A stretch of DNA of 64,000 nucleotides from Nicotiana tabacum (lineage: Eukaryota; Streptophyta; Magnoliopsida; Solanales; Solanaceae): assembly GCF_000715075.1 (NCBI RefSeq), contig NC_134087.1, positions 154,057,436 through 154,121,435 of the forward strand, written 5' to 3'. Positions 1 to 10,299 of this stretch are shown piece by piece. Position numbers and translations under genes: made by a program. The notes under the pieces were generated by a model that saw nothing but the letters and a program-made list of their open reading frames with translations, was not told the DNA's origin and did no database searches. How positions within the stretch are numbered: position 1 is the first letter of the stretch; every line of letters starts with the position of its first letter.

Positions 1-1839
1 GAGTTGGCAGCCATTGTTCACACGTTAAAGATTTGGAGGCATTATCTATATAGCGTGGCATGTGAGGTGTTCACGAATCACAAGAGTCTTCAGTATTTGT
101 TCAAGCAAAAGGAGTTGAATTTGAGGCAGAGAAGGTGGTTGGAGTTATTGAAAGATTATGATATCACTATCTTATATCATCCGGGAAAGGCCACTGTGGT
201 GGCCGATGCTTTGAGTAGGAAGTCAGCCAGTATAGGTAGTCTTGCTTATATTCCGGTCGGTGAGAGACCGCTTGCTTTGGATGTTCAGGCTTTGGACAAT
301 CAGTTCGTGAGGTTGGATATTTCTGAGCCCAACCGTGTGTTAGCTTGCACAGTCGCTCGTTCTTCATTATTGGAGCGTATCCTAGATCGGTAGCATGATG
401 ATCCCCACTTGTGTGTTCTCAGGGACACGATGCAGCGCGGATGTGCCAAGCAGGTTACCTTAGATGATGATGAAGTTTTGAGATTGCAGGGTCGAGTTTG
501 TATGCCAAATGTGGATGGGCTTCGGGAGTAGATTTTAAAGGAGGCCCATAGCTCCCGGTATTTTATTCATCCGGATGCCGAAAAGATGTATCAGAATTTG
601 CGGCAGCATTATTGGTGGCGGAGAATGTAAAAGGGTATCGTTGCATATGTGGCTCGGTGTTTGAATTGTCAGCAGGTTAAGTATGAGCATCAGAGGCCCG
701 GTGGTTCATTTCAGAGGATTGAGCTTCCCGAGTGGAAGTGGCAGCGGATCACTATGGATTTTGTTGTTGGACTCCCACGGACTCAGAGGAAGTTCGACGC
801 AGTATGGGTCATTGTTGATAGGCTGACCAAGTCAGCGCATTTCATTCCTATGGCAATCTCCCATTCATCCGAGAGGTTAGCTGAGATCTATATCCGGGAG
901 ATTGTTCGTCTTCATGGTGTGCATGTATCTATCATTTCGGACCGAGGTATGTAGTTTACCTCACATTTTTGGAGAGCAGTTCAACGAGAGTTGGGCACGC
1001 GGGTTGAGTTGAGCACAGCATTTCATCCTCAGACGGATGGACGGTCCGAGCAGACTATTCAGATTTTGGAGGATATGCTTCGAGCTTGTGTCATTGACTT
1101 TAGAGGCTCGTGGGATCAGTTTTTGCCTTTAGTAGAGTTTGCCTACAACAACAGCTACCAGTCGAGTATCCAGATGGCTCCATACGAGGCTTTATATGGT
1201 AGGCGGTGTCGGTCTCCGGTTGGATGGTTTGAGCCGGGAGAGGCTCGGCTGTTAGGTACGGATCTGGTTCAGGAGGCCTTGGACAAGGTCAGGATTATTC
1301 AGGATAGGCTTCGTACAGCTCAGTCCAAGAAAAAGAGTTATGCCGATCGTAAGGTTCGAGATTTGGCTTTCATGGTCGGTGAGCGGGTATTGCTCCAAGT
1401 GTCACCTATGAAGGGCATGATGAGATTTGGGAAGAAGGGCAAGCTTAGCCCTAGGTTCATTGGTCCGTTTGAGATTCTTGATCGAGTGGGAGAGGTGGCT
1501 TATAAACTTGCATTACCGTCGAGCTTATCAGCCATGCATCCAGTGTTTTATGTGTCCATGCTTCAGAAATATCACGGTGATCCATCCCACATGTTAGATT
1601 TCAGCACTGTCCAGTTGGACAAGGACTTGTCTTATGAGGAGGAGCCGGTGGCTATTCTAGATCGGCAGGTTTATCAGTTAAGGTCGAAGAGTTTTCCTTC
1701 TGTTCGTGTTCAGTGGAGAGGTCAGCCTCCTGAGGCAGCGACCTAGGAGTCCTAGTCCGATATGCGGAGCTGTTATCCCCATCTTTTCCCCGACTCAGGT
1801 ACTTTCTTGTTCTGTCCGTTCGAGGACGAACAGTTTTTT
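1..1839 (+). pseudogene. pol: Element 1 pol fragment: RNase H end, integrase, chromodomain
   Basis: One reading frame, with no frameshift, carries the end of RNase H (up to about 220, ending at the ADALSRK motif), a linker, an integrase zinc-binding region at about 540-680 (two His, then CLNC), the catalytic core from about 730 (first Asp in ITMDF, second in IISDRG) and a C-terminal chromodomain at about 1620-1790 (EEPVAILDR, VQWRGQ). The frame is interrupted by stops at 391, 529, 628, 952, 1744 and 1753. The stop at 391 is a CAG codon in element 2. The product would cut and join DNA ends during integration, and the chromodomain would guide it to modified chromatin (family knowledge). The stops make it non-functional as it stands. 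Confidence 0.88.
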
Positions 1840-1840
1840 T

Positions 1841-1852
1841 AGAGGTGGAGGA
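1841..1852 (+). other. Polypurine tract of element 1
   Basis: A purine-rich run AGAGGTGGAGGA lies directly before the 3' LTR, just downstream of the T-run that ends pol. This is the expected place for the plus-strand primer. Element 2 has AGAGGTGAAGAA at the same place. Confidence 0.75.
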
Positions 1853-1853
1853 C

Positions 1854-1876
1854 GTGATGACCCAAAAGGTCATCAC
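1854..1876. repeat. Perfect 9-bp inverted repeat at the LTR start
   Basis: GTGATGACC and GGTCATCAC are perfect reverse complements separated by five bases (CAAAA), directly at the LTR tip. Element 2 keeps an imperfect version at 17581. Confidence 0.8.
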
Positions 1877-2584
1877 TTGCTTTTAAATTGAAATTTGTGT
1901 TTCCGAGGCCTTGAAAACCTCATGTAGCATCACCTCGATTTACGTACGCAATCCAGGCGCGTAGCCGGAAAGCTTATATGTGGAAATCTGTGACATATAA
2001 TAAATTTTGACTGTAAAATGAGTTAATTTGACTTTGGTCAACATTTTGGGTAAACAGACCCGGACCCATGATTTGACAGTCCCGGAGGGTCCACATGAAA
2101 ATATGGGACTTGGGCGTATGCTCGGAGTCGAATTCTGAGATCCTAAGCCCGAGAAATGAATTTTTAAAGAAAATTATTTTCTGAAATTGTTTAAAGGAAT
2201 TTGAAATGAAATTTGATTAGAACATGATGGTATCGGACCCCTATTTTGGTTCCAGTGCCCGGTACAGGTCTTATATGATTTAAGATGATTCTGTGGAATT
2301 TGGTGAAAAACGGATGTCATTTGATGTGATTCGGACCTAAACTGCAAAAAATTATGTTTTAAGAAGTTTGAGGAAGTTCTTTGGTTTTGAGGTTTAATTC
2401 GTTGTTATTGAGGTTATTTTGGCGATTTGATCGCACGGATAAGTTCGTATGATATTGTTGAGTTAGTACATATGTTTGGTTAGGAGCCCCGAGGGCTCGG
2501 GTGTGTTTTGGATGTGTTTCGAAAGGTTTTGGACTTATGACAAGTTGCAGGTTTTTGTTGTTCAGTGCCCAGGGATTTTGTTCT

Positions 2585-2900
2585 TCGTGTTTGCGTGGGT
2601 CCACTCGCGAACGCGTAAGGCAAATTTCCCAGGAGCCAAACTTCTCCTTCGCGAATGCGAAGCTGGAGTCGAGAACGTGAGGCTAAGGAGGGATACCCTT
2701 CGCGAACATGACATAGCTCACGCGAACGCGATGACTAGTGAGCCTGGGCAGGGGGAGGGGCATCTTACCTACGCGAACGCGACCCATTAGACGCGAACGC
2801 GAGGCTCGAGGAGTTTCTTCTCCGCGAACGTGAGCCGACTTCCGCGAACGCGAAGGCTTATCAGGCCTAACCTATCGCTAATGCGTTGAGTTTATCGTGA
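2585..2900. repeat. CpG-rich CGCGAACGCG repeat patch in the LTR
   Basis: Variants of the self-complementary-like motif CGCGAACGCG recur about ten times in ~300 bp of otherwise AT-rich LTR. Element 2 has a CpG-rich patch at the matching place, built on GCGGCCGCG and GCGCGGTCCGCG instead. Open frames across it have no recognisable domain. Confidence 0.7.
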
Positions 2901-3754
2901 ACGCGATGAGTAATTTCGCCCAGTTATTTTAAAAGACCAGAATAGTAGACATTACGGGATTTACACCAAAACTCATAACTTCTTCATCTTAACTCCAAAT
3001 TGGGCGATTTTTGAAAGGGGATTCCACCACCAATTCATAGGTATGTAATCTTAGACTCATTTTCTTCAATTTCCCTTAACACCCATTAGATTTCTAGGCT
3101 TAAATCATGTAATTAAGGGTAGAAAATTAGGGATTTGGGTAGAGCTAGGGCTTTTTGATTATTTGTGATTTAGACCTCGTTTTGGGGTCGAATTTGAAAT
3201 TAAATTATATATTCGGGCTCGTAGGTGAATGGGTGATCGGGTTTTGGTCTGAACCTCGTGTTTTGACCAAGAAGGCCCGGGGTCAATTTTTGACTTTTCG
3301 GGAAGAATGATTAGAAAGCTATAATTAAGCATTGAAATTGGATTGTTTAGCATTTATTGATGTTATGAAGTCTATTATGTATAGATACAATTGATTTGGA
3401 GCCGAATTCAAAAGGAAGAGCGGTGTTTGAGGCTTGAGTTGGCCGTGCAAGTCCGAGGTAAGTGTTCGGTCTAACCTTAGCTTAAGGGATTAGGAGTTGT
3501 GTCCTATTTTCTATTTGCTTCTTGTTGAGTACGATGTATAGGCATGGTGACAAGTATCTATACGTTGGTGTCGAGCATGACCGTGAGTCTTAAACTGATA
3601 TTTGTCGTGTTCTTAAATGATACTACAGATGCTTTAATTGGTGATTCTCGATATTGAGCAAGGATTTAGTTTATTTTTGTGGAAAGTAATTATGATTGAG
3701 TATTGGTGTTAGCTGAGATGAGTAGGGATTGAGTTAAGATTGGTTATAGCTGAT

Positions 3755-4102
3755 TCTCCCTTGCCGGGACGTATATACTTTTACTGTTGAATTCCCTTGC
3801 CGGGATAGTGTAGTTTATTGTTGATCCCTTGCCGGGACTCGTGATATGGTTGAGTTTAAGGTATATATATATATTGGATCGGGTTGCACGCCGCAACATT
3901 ATTATATACTGGATCGGGTTGCACACCGCAACAATGTCATATTGGATCGGGTTGCACGCCACAACAGTAATATAAATGGATCGGGTTGCACGTCGCAATA
4001 ATGTTATATTGGATCGGGTTGCACGCCGCAACAATGTTATATTGGATCGGGTTGCACTCCGCAACAGTGTTAAATAATAAGGGATCGGGTTCACCGTAAC
4101 AG
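3755..4102. repeat. Inverted-repeat arrays in the LTR of element 1
   Basis: Three copies of CCCTTGCCGGGA at about 3757-3840 are followed by seven tandem copies of a 33-38 bp unit from 3876, each starting GGATCGGGTTGCAC. Most units hold GTTGCACGCCGCAAC, a 5-bp stem with a 5-base loop. The last unit is degenerate. Confidence 0.85.
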
Positions 4103-4230
4103 TGTTATTATTGTTATTGTAGAACTTGAATTGTTCTCTCTTATCATTCTTTAGCTTCTGTTGGATTTGATATGTTCCCTGTAGCATGTACCCCCTCCCA
4201 TTTACATTGTTTATTCCTGTTTATTTTTTT

Positions 4231-4246
4231 GATATATATTATATAA
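4231..4246 (+). promoter_or_regulatory. TATA-like sequence in LTR of element 1
   Basis: GATATATATTATATAA sits just before the conserved ACAGATTTATCTGGAGTC segment. Element 2 LTRs have a similar AT alternation at the same place. It could be the core promoter, but I cannot place the transcription start. Confidence 0.3.
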
Positions 4247-4805
4247 CTTCACAGATTTATCTGGAGTCTGATCCTAGCCTCGTCACTACCTCGTCGGGTT
4301 TAGGCTAGACACTTACCAGCACATGGGGTCGGTTGTGCTGATGCTACATTCTGCACTATATGCATATACTGGAGTAGCATTTGGACAGTAGCACTTGGGG
4401 AGCCAGCCTTCAGTCCACTCAGAGTTCCCGAGGTAGTCTTGCAGGCGTGGCGTTCTCTTCTATCTATTTATATGTTATGTTCTTACTTGTTTTTGAGACA
4501 GACTGTATTTCCTTGTTCAGAGATTTGTATGTAGTATTCATAGACAGTCCGTGGATATTGTGACACCGGTTTCTGGGTAAAGATGCATGTTGGCATTTTC
4601 GTACTGATTTTGGTATTATATTAGTCTAAGTCTTCCGCTTAATTTCATCTTTCGCTATTATTTAAATGTTGATCAACTGTTAATTCAATTCGTTAAAAAG
4701 AGCTAAAAATGAAAGAGATTGAATTTTCTATATTTCGTGGCTTGCCTAGCTTCTACGAGTAGGCACCATCATGACTCCCGAGGGTGGGAAATCCGGGTCG
4801 TGACA

Positions 4806-5340
4806 CATCTTTTCGAGTAGAAATACTTTTCACCCACGCTTTGTTTTTACACAACTTAACCCAGGTAGAACCTTTTCGCCTAGGGGGATCCAGCTCCTAT
4901 TTTCGGGTAGAAGTATTCTTCGCCCGGGCTTAGTATTCATAGCTTAACCCAGGTACAACCTTTTCGCCTAGGGGGATCCTAATCATAGTTCCTGGTAGAA
5001 GCACTCTTCGCCCAGGCTTAGTTTTCGTAGCTTAACCCGGGTAGAACCTTGTAGCCTAGGGGGACCCAGCTCATAGTTTCGGGTAGAAGTACTCTTCGCT
5101 CAGGTTGTTTTAGATAGCTTAACCCAGGTAGAACCTTTTCGTCTAGGGGGATCCAGCTCATATTTCCGGGTAGAAGTGTTCTTCGCTCAAGTTGTTTTTA
5201 CGCAGCTTAACTAAGGTGGAACCGTTTCACCTAGGAGGATCCAACTCATAGTTCCAGTTAGAAGTACTCTTCGAGTAGGCTTGATTTTTGTTTGTTTAAT
5301 GCAAGTAGAACTTTTTCACCCTGAGGGATTCAACATTTTT
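4806..5340. repeat. ~88-bp tandem repeat array in T1 spacer
   Basis: About six diverged units repeat every 87-89 bp. The phrase AAGTACTCTTCGC recurs at 4911, 4998, 5087, 5174 and 5262, alternating with CAGGTAGAACCTTTTCGCC and CTAGGGGGATCCAGCTC. Confidence 0.85.
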
Positions 5341-5344
5341 TTCA

Positions 5345-5880
5345 TAATATAGGGTGTCAACAGTTGGTTACATTCCATTTCTGTAATACATGGTACCAAC
5401 CCCTAGTTATATTTCTTTACCAGTATGGGGTACACCAATCCCTAGTTGTATTTTCCAACATAGGGTCTCTATTTCCTAGTTGATTTTATTTTATACATAG
5501 TGTATCTACTCCCTAGTCTCCTTACCAGTATAAGGTACACCAATCCCTAGCTGTGTTTTCCAACATAGGATTCCCCACTCCCTAGTTGAGTCGAGCTTAA
5601 ATATAGGGTACACCACTCCCTAGTCTCCTTACTAGTATAGGGTACACCAATCCATGGCTGTGTTTTCCAATGTAGGGTACACCAATCCCTAGTTGATCTG
5701 ATCTTAAGTGCAGGATACCACTCCCTGGTATCTTTGATAATACGGGGTAGACCATTCTATATCGATGTTTTCCAACATAAGGTACACCAATCCTTAGTTG
5801 AGACACCATTTAGACAATCAGGGTACACCATTCCCAAAGAATCATGTTTTCCTAGGGTACACCAACCCTGACACTTTAGT
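5345..5880. repeat. Irregular GGGTACACCAATCCCTAG repeat array in T1 spacer
   Basis: A 25-60 bp irregular unit built on AGGGTACACCAATCCCTAG recurs about ten times, joined by CTCCTTACCAGTAT and TGTTTTCCAACAT linkers. Each copy contains a small inverted pair (AGGG and CCCT). Confidence 0.8.
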
Positions 5881-6590
5881 GCTTTTCGTAAAGAAGTAGT
5901 TTAGAATTTTACTACAATAACTCACGAAATTTTCCTAGTGAAAATTGGGGCATACAAATTCGTTCGTTTGTTTATTTTTGTGTTTGAGCAAGTTTTTTAC
6001 CTCGAGGCACAGGGTCCGAGATGACCAAAAGAATAATTCTCAATCCAGAATAAAGAAAAGAAAAGGAAAATAAGTGAGTTAGAAATGCAGAAGCAGATAA
6101 AATTTGGACTGCTCAAGACATGACTGAAATCACGAGCATTGCATTTTCCAATTTTGATTAGAAGAAGAGGTAGAAGAATGAACTAGCACCAGCAACTAAC
6201 AAGCATCAAGGTTCAGTGATTCAGTCTACATGAAGAACTAGTCAAGACTCAAGATTATGTTTTAGAAGACTTATAATTATGAATCTTGTAACTCATAGTT
6301 GATAGACTTGTTTACTTTCTTTTGATTTTAATGTAAAACAGAACTACAGACCGGAGCCTCGACGGTACCTCACTCGACTCCTCAAACTCATCATTCTCTC
6401 ATTTTCTTAAACTACACGCGACCTGATTCCCCTATAACCCGTGATATGTAGGATGTCCAAAACCAAGACTCGGTTGCACCCTTTCTCTTTTCTTTTATCC
6501 CTTTTAAATAAAGATATGATCAAAAATTAGTCACATGGCTCACCTTATCTTTGCTTGAAAACTCTTCATATTTTCAAGCAACAATATGAG

Positions 6591-8374
6591 TGTGAACACC
6601 TAATTTTTGACAATATTTAGTTTTTATGTAAATATTTTAGGGGTTTTAACCTACAATTTTTAGTTTTGTTACACTTTTTATTATAAGATGAAAATACAAA
6701 ATATTAAAAGGTCAATTATTACTATTAATATTATTTTTATTTTTTTAAAATTATTTTTAAAAATAATAAAAAATCCAAAAATATTAAAAAAAAAATTATA
6801 TTTTTGGATGGATTTAAAATAATTGAAAAAAAAGAAAGTTGGAATTAAAAAATAAAAGTAAAGGTAGCTGAAAATTAAAAAATTAAAAGTAAAAGAAAGT
6901 AGAATTTTTAAAAGAAAAGCAAAAGAAAGTGGATTGTTTTTTAAAGAAAAGTAAAATAAGTGGAAAAGAAAAAAGAAAAGAAAAGTAATTAAAGTTGAAA
7001 TTAAAAAATAAAAGTAATTAAAGTTGAAATTTTAAAAAATAAAAGTAAGGAAAGGTGGGGATTTATTTTATAAAAAAGAAAAGCAAAATGTAAGTGGGAT
7101 TTCTTTTAATTAAAAAATTAAAAAATTAAAAAATCTAAAAAATAATAAAATAATAAAAAAAATCTGAAAAATTTCGAAAGTTTTTGCTATAAATAGAAGA
7201 GAAAATCTGAGAAGATGGGGAGAAAAACAAGAGAAAAGAGAGGAGAGAATTGAGAGAAATAAAATATTTCTTCTTCTACGCTACGGGGAACTTCTACTCG
7301 TGTCATTCTTTCGAAAAAGAATCAGCAATTTACCACCCCAAAATCTAATAAAAATACTTCAAAACATCCCTTTTACACGCCAAAGAGTTGTGTCAATAGT
7401 CGATGTCGAGGATTCCGTTGGAGCTCTGTTCACTAGCGTTGATGTTCTTCTTCGCTTATGCTTGTTTGGCGTTTGTCTGAGTTGTTGTACTTACTCTTGG
7501 AGACTCATTTAATTGAAAATCTTGCATTAAAAGGTTTATTCTTCCATATGTTCTTTTTATCTTATTTTATGTGATTTTATTTATTTATATTTAAACTTTA
7601 TAAATAATAATGTAAATCGGTCCTTAAATGTTATATGCTTAATCATGTTTCTGAAAATATAGTATTCAAATTTGCTTTAAAGTTTGGAAGATTTGGACAT
7701 TAATAAGTTTAGGCTTCAATTAATGGGATGTAGGGTATTGGTATATGATAGCTTATTTATTCAAATATCTAAAATCATACACTTCTTCCACAAACAATTC
7801 CATAACTCTTGTCCTTACAATAATCTTAAATTAGTTTTAGGAAAATAATTCAAGTGCACTAGTTTATTTAGGTGTGCTTTAAATAATTAAATATCATGGC
7901 TATATGTATGGTCTTCGTGGCATAATTGTAATATGTAACAAAATAAGTATTCACACGCGTGACTTATTTCAAGATAACCTTTTCATAAATTTAATCAAGC
8001 AATAAAAGCGGACATAGGTAAAAGATGAGAACCAATAAAACACACGTTACAAAAAATATAAGCCAAATGTAGTCAATAAAGTGACCGTGGTAGAACCACG
8101 GGACTCGGGGAATGCCCTACACCTTCTCCCCGGTCAACAGAATTTCTTACCCGGACTTTGTTTTCACAGATCAATAATAATAGAGTCAAACCTTCCTTTG
8201 AATAGAGATTCAAATAAAAGGTGACTTGGAACACCGGCAAAAATCAATTCAAAGTGGCAACTATATAAATAAAATAATCCCTATTTCAAATTTGTCACTT
8301 TAATTGGAAAAGCTCTTTAACCCGCAATCCATAACATTTCATTATCTTTTGGAGGGGTAAAAAGGGGTGTGACA
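6591..8374 (+). repeat. LTR of Tat-like element T1 (1784 bp)
   Basis: It begins TGTGAACACCTAATTTTTGAC (first 20 bases are distinctive) and ends GGGGTGTGACA, the same terminal style as element 4 read on its own strand. The interior holds a very A-rich U3, a TATA box at 7188 and a conserved block near CCTACACCTTCTCCCC. It follows the spacer at 4806-6590 and is best read as a 3' LTR. The five bases on either side are both ATGAG (6586-6590, 8375-8379), which would also fit a solo LTR. The open frame at 7300-7512 has no known domain. Confidence 0.8.
7188..7196 (+). promoter_or_regulatory. TATA box of T1 LTR
   Basis: TATAAATAG follows a long A-rich tract and precedes a purine-rich leader. Spacing from the LTR start (about 600 bp) is normal for a U3 promoter. 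Confidence 0.55.
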
Positions 8375-8379
8375 ATGAG

Positions 8380-9186
8380 AGATAGCATGTAACAGCGACC
8401 TCAAATAAAGATAAGTCAACGATGGAAGAGGTAACATATAACAATGACTTCAAATAAGGATAAGTCAACAATGGAAGAGATAACGATAACTTCAATTAAG
8501 GATAATCAACTACGGAAGAGATAACATGGCAATAAAAGAGTCAACAACTTCAATTAAGGCATATAAGAGTATACTTGGCAATAAAGGGGTAGAACATGAA
8601 CCAATCAACTTCAAATAAGACATGTAAGGTAAAATTTAAAAATGGAGGCTATAACATGATAAGACAACTTCATTTTAATGTACATAAGAACTGAAAAGTC
8701 TAAACCAGATAAATTTTCACATATAAGTCGTGTACACACTCGTCACCTCATGTACACGTCTTTCACATAGTTCAAATAGTGCAAACAAATCAATCCCTAT
8801 GGGATAGTTCCACCACAAAATGTTAGGCAATATACTTACCTTAAAAGCACTCAATCAATACTCTAAAATAGCTTTCCCTTTACAATTCACCTCCACTCGG
8901 CTCAAATCTAACCTAAATCGACTCAATAACATCAAATAATGCAAGAGAAATAAATTCAAATAAATAATGCTATAATCTTTGCACAATTCCTCAAAAGACA
9001 ACAAAAGTCAACCTCGGGCCCACCCGATCAAAATTCGGGTCCAAGAGTAGATTCCGACTATCCATAACCCCACGAGTCCATATATGTGTTTTGTTTCAAA
9101 ATTCGAGTCCAAATCGACTCTCAAAACTCAAATTCTCATTTTTCAAAATATAGACAAAGTTTCTCAAATCTAGTCGGGTCGTTATA
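8380..9186 (-). repeat. Truncated LTR of a minus-strand retrotransposon
   Basis: Read on the minus strand it starts TATAACGACCCGAC, a one-base variant of the usual TGTAACGACCC start, right after a purine tract. It runs to 8380, where T1 interrupts it, so its end is missing. The far part (8380-8700) contains about five diverged ~50-bp repeats with AACTTCAAATAAGGATAA. It does not resemble the LTR at 11901-13425 except at the tip. Confidence 0.6.
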
Positions 9187-9197
9187 TTCTCCCCCTA
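9187..9197 (-). other. Polypurine tract, minus-strand element
   Basis: Minus-strand TAGGGGGAGAA lies immediately before the LTR start at 9186, as expected for a plus-strand primer of a minus-oriented element. Confidence 0.65.
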
Positions 9198-10299
9198 TTA
9201 AACAAACGTTTGTCCTGAACGTGCTAAGAGTCTTTCCCAAGCCAATAATCACTGTAAAAACTCACCATGCACATACTCACGGGTGATCCTACATCACCTC
9301 AATGCACACAAGCCTGACAACACCATCTCAACAGAAGATTGTTCCTTCCACTCATGCCAGAATCAAATTTCCACATCTATCAAGGGCCCTATTATTGCAC
9401 AAATACTTTGAAAGATCTTCAACTAGTTGCAAAGGCTCACGCATACATCCACAAGATACAACCACGCGACATAACACATCACCCATATGCCCATAGCAAC
9501 AACTCTAACCACAATAGTTGCCCATTACCAAGCTCGGTACCGGGAAAATAGTCTCATATCGACTAGAACCTTGTCCCAAACCTTCACAACACTGACAACA
9601 ATGCAAGAAACATGAAAATCTCATAACCATTCACCCAAATCAATGAGTCACACCCAACGTCACCTGGACACATACCTCACAAGCTAAACCCAATAAGCAC
9701 AATATTATTATGAATGATATGAAAACATGAACACATGAGAGAACTGTCAAACAAGCCAAACATGCACAACTCCCCACCGATACCATATTGTGGATGCAAT
9801 CCACAAGGAAAAAGCAAGACACATGCAACAACCATAACAATTCTTACCTTAATATGACCTCACTGTGGCGCATAGCCCGGCACAAACACACCTATTCACA
9901 AAGAACACAAGGTCCCCATTCTCCACTTGGAATCACGAGTAAGATAAACATCTAAGAAATTAAACCATTTTATTAACTCAATCTTGCGAAACAAAATCAC
10001 AATACGTAGCGGATTTCCTATACCGATAAAGCACCTAAATCACAAGTCAGACCAAACCATCCAAAAATTACATCAAAACCTACGGTATTTAACTAATAAA
10101 TAGTCCACCCAAGCCTCTTAACCCTCAATAGCAACCAAATCAGGACGATAGACACGGGCTATCACAATAGAATTCCCTAACATGCGTGAGCACAGGTACA
10201 TAGCACAAGAATCACAAAACACAACCATATTTGAAGCAAGGTAGGGTGAATCTTACCAATCAATGGGACCGGATCGAAATAATACAAATGCATCTCTAT
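9198..10299 (-). other. Non-coding 3' region of the minus-strand element, no pol seen
   Basis: About 1.1 kb between gag remnants and the purine tract. I see no RT, RNase H or integrase motif in any frame. Short plus-strand open frames at 9086-9551 and a hydrophobic minus-strand frame at 9640-9840 lack recognisable domains. The stretch may be an internal-deletion product or the 3' spacer of a gag-only element. Confidence 0.45.

Larger units (their letters stand above)
1..4805 (+). mobile_element. Element 1: 3' part of a chromovirus-type Ty3/gypsy retrotransposon
   Basis: The window opens inside pol and runs through RNase H, integrase, a C-terminal chromodomain, a purine tract and a complete 3' LTR. 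The gag, protease and RT half and the 5' LTR lie outside the window. The order RNase H-integrase-chromodomain places it among chromoviruses; the ~3 kb LTR fits the Tekay/Del group (inference). It is closely related to element 2 at 17580-28901. It is inserted in the repeat-rich spacer of a Tat-like element; the five bases after it are CATCT, but the matching left target copy is not in view. Confidence 0.9.
1853..4805 (+). repeat. 3' LTR of element 1 (2953 bp)
   Basis: It starts CGTGATGACC, where the family start in element 2 is TGTGACGACC, so the first T seems mutated, and it ends GGGTCGTGACA. Landmarks shared with element 2 LTRs are the segment around CGAGGCCTTGAAAACCTCAT, the pair TTTTGGGTAA / GATTTGACAG, the CCTTGCCGGGA repeats and the region from GTCCTAGCCTCGTCACTAC to the end. 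Two internal modules, a CpG-rich patch at 2585-2900 and a hairpin array at 3876-4102, use motifs different from those of element 2. Confidence 0.9.
4806..6590 (+). mobile_element. 3' non-coding spacer of a Tat-like retrotransposon (T1)
   Basis: No coding region is visible. The stretch contains two tandem arrays (4806-5340 and 5345-5880), a purine-rich TGAAAATTGGGGCAT at about 5938, and ends with GAAAACTCTTCATATTTTCAAGC, which resembles the segment before the purine tract of element 4 (minus strand, near 39735). This indicates the internal 3' end of a Tat-type element leading into the LTR at 6591. Its coding part would lie upstream of element 1, outside the window. Confidence 0.6.

Noticed and set aside
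3876..4102. CRISPR-like array of short repeats with dyad symmetry
   Set aside because: Units are contiguous diverged tandem repeats without unique spacers, inside a plant LTR, and no cas genes exist.
9640..9840. Cys- and Leu-rich small protein, minus strand
   Set aside because: No start context, no homologous pattern; it lies in a retroelement remnant.
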